Shown here: piece after piece, positions 53,906 through 64,000 of the stretch
Layout of the letters: each line of letters begins with the position of its first letter
Position numbering within the stretch: position 1 is the stretch's first letter
NCBI RefSeq assembly: GCF_017315705.1
Contig: NZ_JAFLRF010000001.1
Location: 546,498 to 610,497, forward strand
Reading direction: 5' to 3'
Origin: Trinickia mobilis
GTDB taxonomy: Bacteria; Pseudomonadota; Gammaproteobacteria; Burkholderiales; Burkholderiaceae
Length of the DNA: 64,000 bases
Notes under the pieces: model-generated
Seen by the model: only the letters and a program-made list of their open reading frames with translations
Told to the model about the DNA's origin: nothing
The model's database searches: none
Made by a program: the position numbers and the translations under genes

Positions 53906-56900
53906 ATGGAACTTCGTCACGCGTATGCGCCGCGGATCTACTTTCTTCATCCCCTTCTCGTCGGGCCGCTCGGTGCGTGGCCTGCCCAGTTCGAGCATGC
54001 TGCGGCGCTCGGCTTCGATCATGTCCTGATCGGCTCGCCGTTTCTGCCTGGGCATGCGGGCCATCTGCAGGTGATCGCCGACCACGAGCGGCTTCATCCG
54101 GCATTCGAATCGCCATTGCCCGCGCGCGACGCGCTCGGCATGCTCGCCGAAGTCGCGAGCAAGGCCGGGCTTGCGGTGCTGCTCGATGTGGTCGTCGATC
54201 GCGTGGCGGCGGACAGCGCGCTGCATCTCCACAACCCGCACTGGTTCCAGCCGTTCGAGCCCGAGGATGCGCGGCTCGATCCGCGGCACGCGCGGCGCGA
54301 GGACAACGTCGCGTATGCGAACTTCAACGGGGGTCAAGCGCCGGCCCCGTTGAGCGCGTGGTGGGCGAACCAGTTGCTCGCGCTCGCCGACGCGGGCATC
54401 GCGGGCTTTCGCTTCGACTCGCCGCACCGCGTGCCGGCGCACGTCTGGCGCGAACTCGGCGCGACGGTGCGCGGGAAGCATCCGGACGCGCGCTTTCTCG
54501 CGGCGACGCCGGGGCTCGCGCGCCGCGACCTCGCGCCGCTCGAAGGCGCGGGGTTCGACAGCGTGTTCTCGTCGGTGCGATGGTGGGACTTGCGCGCCGA
54601 CTGGCTCCTCGACGAGCACGCGGCGCTCTCGCGCGCCGGCGCGCCGATCGCGTTTCCCGAGGCGCCGTATGGCGCGCGCCTCGCGAGCGACTTCGCGAAC
54701 GCGAACGACGCCGCGATCGTCGAGCGCGGCTATCGGCGCGCGCTGTGGACGGCTGCCGTGCTCGGCACCGGCTGGCTCGTGCCGATGGGTTTCGAATATG
54801 GCGTCACGGAAGCGCTGTCGTACACATCGGGCAATGCGGACCAGTACGTGGCTGCGTGCGCCGCGCCGCGCTTCAATCTCAGCGCCGAACTCGAGCACGC
54901 CAATGCGCTGCGGCGCGAAACGCCTGCGCTCGAATCGACGGGCGAGCTGCGCGCGCTGTCGCCCGCCGGGTCGAACGTCGCCGTGCTGCTGCGCGGCGCG
55001 TGCGCCGACCTGCGCGATGCCCAGGACGCGGTGCTGTTCGTCGCCAATCCCGATCTGACCACGCCCGCGTTCGTCGAGCCCGCGCGCTTTCTCGACGGCG
55101 TGCCCGGCAATCTCACGCGCTTCAAGCCGCTCGAAAGCCCGTGCACCGATAGCGCGCTCGGGCTCGAACCGTTCGTGCTCGCGCCCGGCAGCACCCGGCT
55201 TTATCGCGCGATGCCAGGCGCGCCGGTCGTCGCCAAGCCCGGCAGCGGCAAGCACGCCGCGGCATTTGCCGCCGCTGCGATTCACGACGCGCTCGACGCG
55301 CCGCGCATCGCGATCGAAAGCGTGTCGCCGTCGGTCGATCACGGGCGGTTCGTGGTGAAGCGCGTCGTCGGCGAGCGCGTCGAGATCGGCGCCGCGATCT
55401 TCGGCGAGGGCCACGACAAGATCGCCGCCGCCGTGATCTGGCGGCCCGCCGACGAAACCGCGTGGCACGAAACGCCGATGGTGCCCGCACAGCCGGCCGG
55501 TCTCGACTTGTGGAGCGCGTGCATTCCGCTTGAAAGGCTCGGGCGGCACGAGTTCACCGTGATCGCCTGGCGCGACGACTTCGCTTCGCTCGTCGATCAC
55601 ATGCAGAAAAAGCTGAACGCGAATCAGACGGTCGATCTCGAAGTCGAGGAAGCGCGGCACCTGTTTGCTCGCGTGCTGGCGGAAGTCGAAACGGCAGAAG
55701 CAGCCCACGCGGGTGACAAAACGAAGGAGGCGAAGGAAACGAAGGAACCGACGCATGCCGAGCAGCACCAGGCCCCGCACGAGCACCGCGATCACGCCTC
55801 TCAGCGCCTCGCGATCGGCCAGTTGAAGCATCTCGTCACGCAATTCGCGCACGCAAGCCCGCAGGGACGGCTCGATCTCGTGCTCGCGCCGTCGACGGCA
55901 GAGACGATCGCGGCCGCCCGCCACCGCCCGTTCCTCACGCGCGATGCGACGATCTACCGGATCGACGCCGAGCGCCTCGCCGCGCGCTTCGCGAGCTGGT
56001 ATGAGATCTTCCCGCGCTCGATGAGCGACGACGAGCACCGCCACGGCACCTTCGACGACGTGATCGCGCATCTCCCGCGCATCCGCGGCATGGGCTTCGA
56101 CGTGCTCTACTTCCCGCCGATCCACCCGATCGGCCAGATCAACCGCAAGGGCCGCAACAACACGCTGCGCGCGCAGGAAGGCGACGTCGGCAGCCCGTAT
56201 GCGATCGGCGGCGCAGAAGGCGGCCACACGGCGGTCCACCCGCAGCTCGGCACGCTCGGCGACTTCAAGCGCATGCTCGCCGCCGCGCACGGCCACGGCC
56301 TCGAAATCGCGCTCGACTTCGCGATCCAGTGCGCGCCCGATCACCCGTGGCTCGCCGAAAACCCCGCGTGGTTCGCATGGCGCCCCGACGGCACGCTGCG
56401 CTACGCGGAGAATCCGCCGAAGAAGTACCAGGACATCGTCAACCCCGACTTCTACACGCACGACGCCAAGCCGGCGCTCTGGTTCGCGCTGCGCGACATC
56501 ATCCAGTTCTGGATCGACGCGGGCGTGCGCATTTTCCGGGTCGACAACCCGCACACGAAGCCGCTGCCGTTCTGGGAATGGATGATCGACGACATCCGCT
56601 CGCGCCGCCCCGACGTGATCTTTCTCTCCGAAGCGTTCACGCGTCCGCGCCTCATGTACCGGCTCGCGAAGCTCGGTTTCTCGCAGTCGTACACGTACTT
56701 CACGTGGCGCGAATCGAAGCGCGATTTCACGGAGTACCTGACCGAGCTGACGACGACCCACGTGCGCGATTTCTTCCGTCCGAACTTCTTCGTCAACACG
56801 CCGGACATCAACCCGCGCCATCTGCAATCGCACGGGCGCGCGGGCTTCATGATCCGCGCGGCGCTGGCGTCGACACTGTCGGGACTGTGGGGCGTCTATT

Positions 56901-57436
56901 GCGGCTTCGAGCTGTGCGAAGCGGCGGCGCTGCCGAACAGCGAGGAATACCTCGACTCCGAGAAGTACCAGTTGCGCGCGTGGGACTGGAACCGCCCCGG
57001 CAACATCGTCGGCACGATCACGGCGCTCAACCGCATCCGCCGCACGAACCCCGCGCTGCACACGCACCTCGGGCTTACGTTCCTGCCCGCACACAACGAC
57101 CACATCCTGTTCTTCGAGAAAGCGACCGAGGTGCGCGACAACGTGATTCTCGTCGCGATCAACCTCGATCCGTTCAACGAGCAAGGCGCGGATATCGAGC
57201 TGTCGTGGCACACGCACGACCGCTGGCGGATGCATGACGGTGATGCGCTCGCCGTCGCCGACCTGATGACCGGCGAGCGCTTCGAATGGCATGGCCGCCG
57301 CCAGCACGTGCGGCTCGATCCGAACACACGGCCGTTCGCGATTTTCCGGATCGCGCCGGCCGCGGGCCTGCCGCGCGACGAACGCGCGCTGGCCCCACCC
57401 GCCCGCGGCACTGCAGAGGTGCACGATGAAGCGTGA
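53906..57436 (+). CDS. glgE: Alpha-1,4-glucan:maltose-1-phosphate maltosyltransferase with extra N-terminal amylase-like domain
   Basis: A 1176-residue fusion. Residues 465-1176 are a full GlgE that extends alpha-glucan from maltose 1-phosphate: DUF3416-type N domain (APRIAIESVSPSVDHG), a charged insert rich in Lys/Glu/His after residue 590, then the GH13 barrel with WYEIFPRS, the nucleophile region IFRVDNPHTKPLPFW, and the acid in IFLSEAFTRP. Residues 1-455 are a second, divergent GH13-like domain (FRFDSPH is kept, but the acid/base segment reads FLAATPG), probably non-catalytic. Usual GlgE is about 660 residues. It overlaps the next gene by 11 bp. Start ATG at 53906. Confidence 0.93.
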   Translation: MELRHAYAPRIYFLHPLLVGPLGAWPAQFEHAAALGFDHVLIGSPFLPGHAGHLQVIADHERLHPAFESPLPARDALGMLAEVASKAGLAVLLDVVVDRVAADSALHLHNPHWFQPFEPEDARLDPRHARREDNVAYANFNGGQAPAPLSAWWANQLLALADAGIAGFRFDSPHRVPAHVWRELGATVRGKHPDARFLAATPGLARRDLAPLEGAGFDSVFSSVRWWDLRADWLLDEHAALSRAGAPIAFPEAPYGARLASDFANANDAAIVERGYRRALWTAAVLGTGWLVPMGFEYGVTEALSYTSGNADQYVAACAAPRFNLSAELEHANALRRETPALESTGELRALSPAGSNVAVLLRGACADLRDAQDAVLFVANPDLTTPAFVEPARFLDGVPGNLTRFKPLESPCTDSALGLEPFVLAPGSTRLYRAMPGAPVVAKPGSGKHAAAFAAAAIHDALDAPRIAIESVSPSVDHGRFVVKRVVGERVEIGAAIFGEGHDKIAAAVIWRPADETAWHETPMVPAQPAGLDLWSACIPLERLGRHEFTVIAWRDDFASLVDHMQKKLNANQTVDLEVEEARHLFARVLAEVETAEAAHAGDKTKEAKETKEPTHAEQHQAPHEHRDHASQRLAIGQLKHLVTQFAHASPQGRLDLVLAPSTAETIAAARHRPFLTRDATIYRIDAERLAARFASWYEIFPRSMSDDEHRHGTFDDVIAHLPRIRGMGFDVLYFPPIHPIGQINRKGRNNTLRAQEGDVGSPYAIGGAEGGHTAVHPQLGTLGDFKRMLAAAHGHGLEIALDFAIQCAPDHPWLAENPAWFAWRPDGTLRYAENPPKKYQDIVNPDFYTHDAKPALWFALRDIIQFWIDAGVRIFRVDNPHTKPLPFWEWMIDDIRSRRPDVIFLSEAFTRPRLMYRLAKLGFSQSYTYFTWRESKRDFTEYLTELTTTHVRDFFRPNFFVNTPDINPRHLQSHGRAGFMIRAALASTLSGLWGVYCGFELCEAAALPNSEEYLDSEKYQLRAWDWNRPGNIVGTITALNRIRRTNPALHTHLGLTFLPAHNDHILFFEKATEVRDNVILVAINLDPFNEQGADIELSWHTHDRWRMHDGDALAVADLMTGERFEWHGRRQHVRLDPNTRPFAIFRIAPAAGLPRDERALAPPARGTAEVHDEA

Positions 57437-60400
57437 CGCTCAGCACGAACAGATGAATCCGGCCGCCTCGGCAACGCTGGCAGACCACGCGGAGAAGGCC
57501 ACGCGTGCGGCACGGCGCGCAAAACCGGCGCTCTTGTCCGACGACCCGCTCTGGTACAAGGACGCGATCATCTACCAAGTCCACATCAAGTCGTTCTTCG
57601 ACGCCAACAACGACGGCATCGGCGACTTCCCCGGCCTCCTCGCGAAGCTCGACTACATCGCGGAGCTCGGTGTGACGGCGATCTGGCTGCTGCCGTTCTA
57701 CCCGTCGCCGCGCCGCGACGACGGCTACGACATCGCCGACTATCGCAACGTCCACCCCGACTACGGATCGCTCGCCGACGTGAAGCGCTTCATTCAGGCA
57801 GCGCACTCGCGCGGCATCCGCGTGATCACCGAGCTCGTCATCAACCACACGTCGGACCAGCACCCGTGGTTCCAGCGCGCGCGCCGCGCGAAGCCGGGCT
57901 CGAACCATCGCAACTACTACGTGTGGTCCGATACCGATGCGAAGTACGCGGGCACGCGCATCATCTTCATCGATTCGGAGCCGTCGAACTGGACGCACGA
58001 CCCGGTCGCGGGCGCGTATTTCTGGCACCGCTTCTATTCGCACCAGCCGGACCTGAACTTCGACAACCCCTCCGTGATGCGCGAAGTGCTGCAGGTGATG
58101 CGCTTCTGGCTCGACATGGGGATCGACGGCCTACGGCTCGACGCGGTGCCCTACCTCGTCGAACGCGAAGGCACGATCAACGAGAACCTGCCGGAAACGC
58201 ACGCGATCCTGAAGAAGATCCGCGCGACGATCGACGCCGAATATCCGAACCGGATGCTGCTCGCCGAGGCCAACCAATGGCCGGAAGACGTGCAGGAATA
58301 CTTCGGCGACGAAGACGAATGCCACATGGCGTTCCACTTCCCGCTGATGCCGCGCATCTACATGGCGATCGCGAGCGAAGACCGCTTCCCGATCACCGAC
58401 ATCATGCGGCAGACGCCTGACTTGCTGCCGTCATGCCAATGGGCGATCTTCCTGCGCAACCACGACGAACTCACGCTCGAAATGGTCACCGATTCCGAGC
58501 GCGACTACTTGTGGAACACCTACGCGAGCGACCGGCGCGCGCGCCTGAACCTCGGCATTCGCAGGCGCCTTGCGCCGCTGATGGAGCGCGACCGGCGCCG
58601 CATCGAGCTGATCAATTCGCTGCTCTTGTCGATGCCGGGCACGCCCGTCATTTACTACGGCGACGAATTGGGCATGGGCGACAACATCCACTTGGGCGAC
58701 CGCGACGGCGTGCGCACGCCGATGCAATGGTCGTCGGACCGCAACGGCGGCTTCTCGCGCGCCGACCCCGAGCAGCTCGTGCTGCCGCCCGTGATGGGCT
58801 CGCTCTACGGGTTCGACGCGGTCAACGTCGAGGCGCAGAGCCGCGACCCGCACTCGCTCCTGAACTGGACCCGCCGCATGCTCGCGACACGCCGCGCGAA
58901 GCACACGTTCGGGCGCGGCACGATCCGCTTCCTCAAGCCGAACAACCGCAAGGTCCTCGCGTACCTGCGCGAGACGGAGGGCGAGGCGCCGATTCTGTGC
59001 GTCGCGAATCTGTCGCGCGCGCCGCAGGCGGTGGAGCTCGATTTGTCGGAGTTCGCCGGCCACGTGCCGATCGAAATGACGGCCGACTCCGTGTTCCCGC
59101 CGATCGGCCAGCTGACCTACTTGCTGACGTTCCCGCCCTACGGCTTCCTCTGGTTCCTGCTGTGCACGAGCGATGCGCGTCCTGCGTGGAGCCAGGCGCC
59201 GTCGCAGCAATTGCCTGAGTTCGTCACGCTCGTGATCCGCGTCGGGCAAACCGGGCCGACGCCGGAGAACGTGCGGCTGCTCGAATCGGAAGTGCTGCCG
59301 TCGTACCTGAGCCGGCGCCGCTGGTTTGCGTCGAAGGACCAGAAGCTGCACGGCGTGCGCCTCGCCGCGCTCACGACGATCCCCGACGCCGGTTTCGCGT
59401 TCACCGAAATCGAGGCCGACGCCGGCGGCCACACCGAGCGCTACGTGCTGCCGCTCGCGATCACCTGGGGCGCCGACACCACCGTGCCGCTCTACATGCA
59501 GCTCGCGCTCGCGCGCGTGCGCCGCGGCCGCAACATCGGACACCTGACCGACGCGTTCTCGGTTCCGCAGTTCGCGCACGGCGTGCTCAAGAAAATGCGC
59601 GAGCACGCCGTCGTCCCGACCGTGCAGAAAAGCGAGATCCGCTTCGTGCCGACCGCGCGCTTCGGCGATCTCGACGACCTCGGCGACGACCCCGAGATCC
59701 GCTGGATCGCCGCCGAGCAAAGCAACAGCTCGCTCGTGATCGAAGACCGCGCGGTGTTGAAGCTCGTGCGGCGGGTGGTCGGCGGCATTCATCCCGAAGC
59801 GGAAATCAGCCGCCATCTGACCGAGATCGGCTACCCGAACACCGCGCCGCTCTTCGGCGAAGTCGTGCGCGTCGATCCGGCCGGCGTGCCGCACACGCTC
59901 GCGATCCTGCAAGGCTTCATCGACAATCAGGGCGACGCATGGAACTGGGCGCTCGACTACCTGCGCCGCACGGTCGACGAGCTGGCACTGGCGCCTGACG
60001 GCATCGAGCGCTCCGACGAGGACGTCGAGAAGATCGAGGGTTATCAGACGCTCACGGGCGTGATCGGCAAGCGCCTCGGCGAGCTGCACGTCGCGCTCGG
60101 CCAGCCTTGCGACGACCCGGCGTTCACGCCCGAGCGCGCGACGCGCGAGGACGTGAAGACGTGGATCGACGGCACGCAGGCCTTGCTCGCCGGCGCGCTC
60201 GACCTGCTGGACGAACGCCTGGCCAAGACAGGCGGCGACGACACGCTCGACGAAGACACGCGTCTGCTCGCGCAAAGCCTGCTCGAGCGCCGCGCGCGGC
60301 TCGTCGAAGCGGTCGAGCAACGCGTGCCGGCCGACGTCGACGCGTGGCGCGCGCGCATCCACGGCGACTTCCACCTCGGACAGGTGCTGATCGCGCAGGG

Positions 60401-60864
60401 CGACGCGTTCCTGATCGACTTCGAAGGCGAGCCTGCGCGTCCGCTCGAAGAGCGCCGCCGCAAGGCGAGCCCGCTGCGCGACGTCGCGGGGCTGCTGCGC
60501 TCGCTGTCGTATGCGAGCGCCGCCGCGCAGTCGACGATGGAAGCCGCGCCGCCGCAAGTGGCCGACCGCAAGCGCGTGCTCTTCGAGCGCCTGCGCGGCT
60601 ACGGCGAGGAGAGCTTCCTGCGCGAGTACCGGATCGCAGTCGGCGAGGCGGCGCAGCCGCTCGTCGCGCCGGAGGCCGAGGACGCGCTGCTCGATCTGTT
60701 CCTCGTCGAGAAAGCCGCGTACGAGATCCGCTACGAAGCCGCCAACCGGCCGTCATGGCTGGGGCTTCCAGTGCGCGGCCTCGCCTCGATCGCGAGCCGC
60801 CTGCTTGGCGATACGGGCGCGCCGAATGGGGGGCAGCCGGCCGGCGCGCCCGAGGGAGAGTCCG

Positions 60865-60872
<8 letters not shown>
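57426..60872 (+). CDS. treS: Trehalose synthase-maltokinase fusion
   Basis: A 1148-residue bifunctional enzyme. The N-terminal GH13 trehalose synthase (about residues 38-570) interconverts trehalose and maltose; it has [17 protein letters not shown], the nucleophile in [10 protein letters not shown], the acid in [11 protein letters not shown] and [12 protein letters not shown]. The C-terminal maltokinase (about 600-1120) makes maltose 1-phosphate; it has RRRWFASKD, the catalytic [10 protein letters not shown], and the metal-binding [11 protein letters not shown]. Both active sites look complete. Middle gene of glgE-treS/mak-glgB, with overlaps at both ends. Confidence 0.95.
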
Positions 60873-63180
<2,308 letters not shown>

Positions 63181-63233
63181 TCGGCTTATTGCTTCGGTCT
63201 AAACCCGGGGGCAGGTCATGAACGACGGAGAGG

Positions 63234-63277
63234 GCACGAGCAGCGAACCCGGCCTTGGCCGGGGACGCCGCTCGTGC
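63234..63277 (+). repeat. Nested hairpin after glgB
   Basis: An outer 8-bp stem (GCACGAGC / GCTCGTGC) encloses an inner 7-bp stem with a 2-base centre (CCCGGCC-TT-GGCCGGG). It starts 54 bp after the glgB stop and lacks a T-run. Terminator-like or REP-like. Confidence 0.6.
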
Positions 63278-63296
63278 TATTGGCCTAACCCGTTGA

Positions 63297-63524
63297 TCAA
63301 GTGCGCGTGATGATGAGCCTGCCGTGGTGAATTTCGACAGAGAGGCGTTGCCCAGGAGAGAAGCCAGCGCGCTCGAGCCAGCGGCCGGAGAGCCGGAACC
63401 AAGGGAACAGCGGCGGGTTGGTGCGATAGCCGCCGAGCTTTATGGGCCGGTAGCGTCGCGACTGTTGGATGGTGACGAATCGCCGGGTGGGGTCAGGACG
63501 TGCGTTAAGATAGGCGTCAGCCAT
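63297..63524 (-). CDS. SymE-family type I toxin
   Basis: A 75-residue small basic protein. The C-terminal half (PWFRLSGRWLERAGFSPGQRLSV, EIHHGRLIITR) matches SymE, an SOS-induced AbrB-fold toxin that acts on nucleic acid in E. coli. It starts with ATG at 63524, preceded by AAAGGAG, and ends with TGA or TAA at 63297. Upstream lies a near-LexA box and an inverted copy of its leader. In E. coli the antisense RNA SymR controls symE; a strong hairpin on the plus strand (63557-63590) lies in the equivalent place. Confidence 0.85.
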   Translation of the reverse strand: MADAYLNARPDPTRRFVTIQQSRRYRPIKLGGYRTNPPLFPWFRLSGRWLERAGFSPGQRLSVEIHHGRLIITRT

Positions 63525-63556
63525 GATCAACTCCTTTGGTGAGTTGGTGGTGGTCA

Positions 63557-63590
63557 GCGGGTCGTATGGGTTGCTGCCCATGCGGCCCGC
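63557..63590 (+). ncRNA. Candidate antisense RNA hairpin opposite the symE leader
   Basis: The plus strand reads GCGGGTCGTATGGG, loop TTGCTG, CCCATGCGGCCCGC: a 14-bp stem that closes fully only as plus-strand RNA, through two G-U pairs. As minus-strand RNA the same two positions would be C-A mismatches. The location matches that of SymR in E. coli. No promoter was confirmed. Confidence 0.4.
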
Positions 63591-63661
63591 GCTTCGTTTA
63601 CAGCGTCAGATGCGTACGTGCCTCCTGTTAGCTGCTGGGATTGATGCATGTGATCGAATCA

Positions 63662-63677
63662 CTGTATGGATAATCAG
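63662..63677. promoter_or_regulatory. Near-consensus LexA (SOS) box
   Basis: CTGTATGGATAATCAG differs from the LexA core CTGT-N8-ACAG by one base (TCAG). It lies in the centre between the two SymE leaders, 138 bp from the toxin ATG. E. coli symE is under LexA control, which makes the match meaningful. Confidence 0.45.
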
Positions 63678-63784
63678 TTATCCGATCAATATATCCGTTC
63701 GGGATAGGGAAGCCGGGGCGTGTCTGGGTGCGCCAAGGCTCTCGTCGCAACTGGCACGTACGCATCTGACGCTGTAAACAAAGC

Positions 63785-63819
63785 GCGGGCCGTACCGGGA
63801 GGCAACCCGTACGGCCCGC
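63785..63819. repeat. Hairpin in the right-arm leader
   Basis: GCGGGCCGTAC and GTACGGCCCGC form a perfect 11-bp stem around a 13-base loop. It is the counterpart of the left-arm hairpin at 63557-63590. Confidence 0.7.
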
Positions 63820-63849
63820 TGACCACCACCAACTTCACAGGAGTTGATC

Positions 63850-63888
63850 ATGGCTGACGACTACTTTAACGCATGTCCTCACCCCATC
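63850..63888 (+). pseudogene. Truncated second copy of symE
   Basis: GGAGTTGATC then ATG, followed by 13 codons (MADDYFNACPHP) parallel to the first codons of the intact gene, after which similarity is lost. The frame remains open to the window end but shows nothing of the SymE core, and overlaps the 3' end of a gene on the other strand. Confidence 0.7.
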
Positions 63889-63919
63889 ATGATTTACGTA
63901 ACGCTCAATAAGGCTCGAA

Positions 63920-64000
63920 TCACCGCGCGGCCTCCTCCACCTTCTTCCTCGCCCCCCGGCCAAACCGCACCGACAACGCCTGCCGAGCCGTATCCAACCC
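63920..64000 (-). CDS. C-terminus of an unidentified protein, cut by the window edge
   Basis: The minus strand has a clean frame for 26 codons ending in TGA at 63920 (GLDTARQALSVRFGRGARKK, then VEEAAR). It has strong GC3 and reads as the helical basic C-terminus of a protein whose body lies beyond 64000. Too short to assign. Confidence 0.55.
   Translation of the reverse strand, partial: GLDTARQALSVRFGRGARKKVEEAAR

Larger units (their letters stand above)
63488..63885. repeat. Imperfect inverted repeat of about 135 bp carrying two SymE leaders
   Basis: The left arm (63488-63622) and right arm (63753-63885) are inverted copies with scattered substitutions, around a unique centre of 130 bp. 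Each arm holds the SymE leader, the GGAGTTGATC ribosome site and the first 13-14 codons (MADAYLNARPDP and MADDYFNACPHP). Similarity stops soon after codon 13. Confidence 0.85.

Noticed and set aside
53840..57424. A 1194-codon open frame antisense to glgE
   Set aside because: Its composition is Arg/Glu/Asp-rich without motifs, as expected for the antisense of GC-rich genes, and glgE on the other strand has complete domain support.

Overview
The window comes from a Burkholderiaceae chromosome (Burkholderia / Paraburkholderia / Trinickia type). The evidence is high G+C with strong GC at third codon positions, the order rpsU-yqeY-dnaG-rpoD beside tsaD, the block xseB-ispA-dxs-folE2 facing a Rieske oxygenase, an RpoD with the long N-terminal extension typical of the group, and a glgE/treS-mak/glgB operon. 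The exact genus cannot be fixed from the sequence alone.

Left part (1-14.4 kb) is accessory in character and looks less GC-rich than the rest. It holds a glutathione reductase, a three-gene RND efflux operon (pump-adaptor-outer membrane factor, minus strand) bracketed by two LysR regulators, an MFS transporter gene that has lost its middle, a beta-propeller-like protein, a third LysR regulator and a decayed IS3-type element. It ends at the 3' half of a tRNA-Pro(GGG) gene that still has its terminator, which looks like the scar of an integration or deletion at a tRNA.

The middle (14.4-44.9 kb) is core genome: tRNA with anticodon CAU, rpoD, dnaG, yqeY, rpsU, a flavoprotein, tsaD, folE2, dxs, ispA, xseB, a Rieske oxygenase, a 3-mercaptopyruvate-type sulfurtransferase, a Tat-exported dienelactone hydrolase, NDH-2, polA, a LOG-family AMP hydrolase, AMP nucleosidase, a DUF2782 protein, thrB, membrane proteins, a PHB-depolymerase-like esterase, a PAP2 phosphatase, a ModE regulator and a CHAD protein. 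Two genes (a DUF3563 protein at 39870-40046 and a 58-residue protein at 53099-53275) are short and easily missed.

From about 45 to 53 kb the window is a mosaic: a tautomerase gene without its N-terminal proline, a GNAT acetyltransferase, an Xre/RES toxin-antitoxin pair preceded by a 14-bp tandem repeat, a PP1-like phosphatase, and a three-subunit FAD-dependent sugar dehydrogenase (gamma-alpha-beta, with Tat hitch-hiker, Fe-S GMC subunit and three-heme cytochrome c) whose last two genes are separated by a hairpin-rich repeat.

The right end (53.9-63.2 kb) is the GlgE pathway operon, with overlapping genes for a GlgE carrying an extra amylase-like N-terminal domain, a trehalose synthase-maltokinase fusion, and the branching enzyme. 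Together they turn trehalose into branched alpha-glucan. After it lies a SymE-family toxin gene whose leader and first codons are repeated in inverted orientation about 130 bp away, with a near-consensus LexA box between the copies and a strong hairpin on the strand antisense to the toxin mRNA. This locus is the most unusual structure seen in the window.
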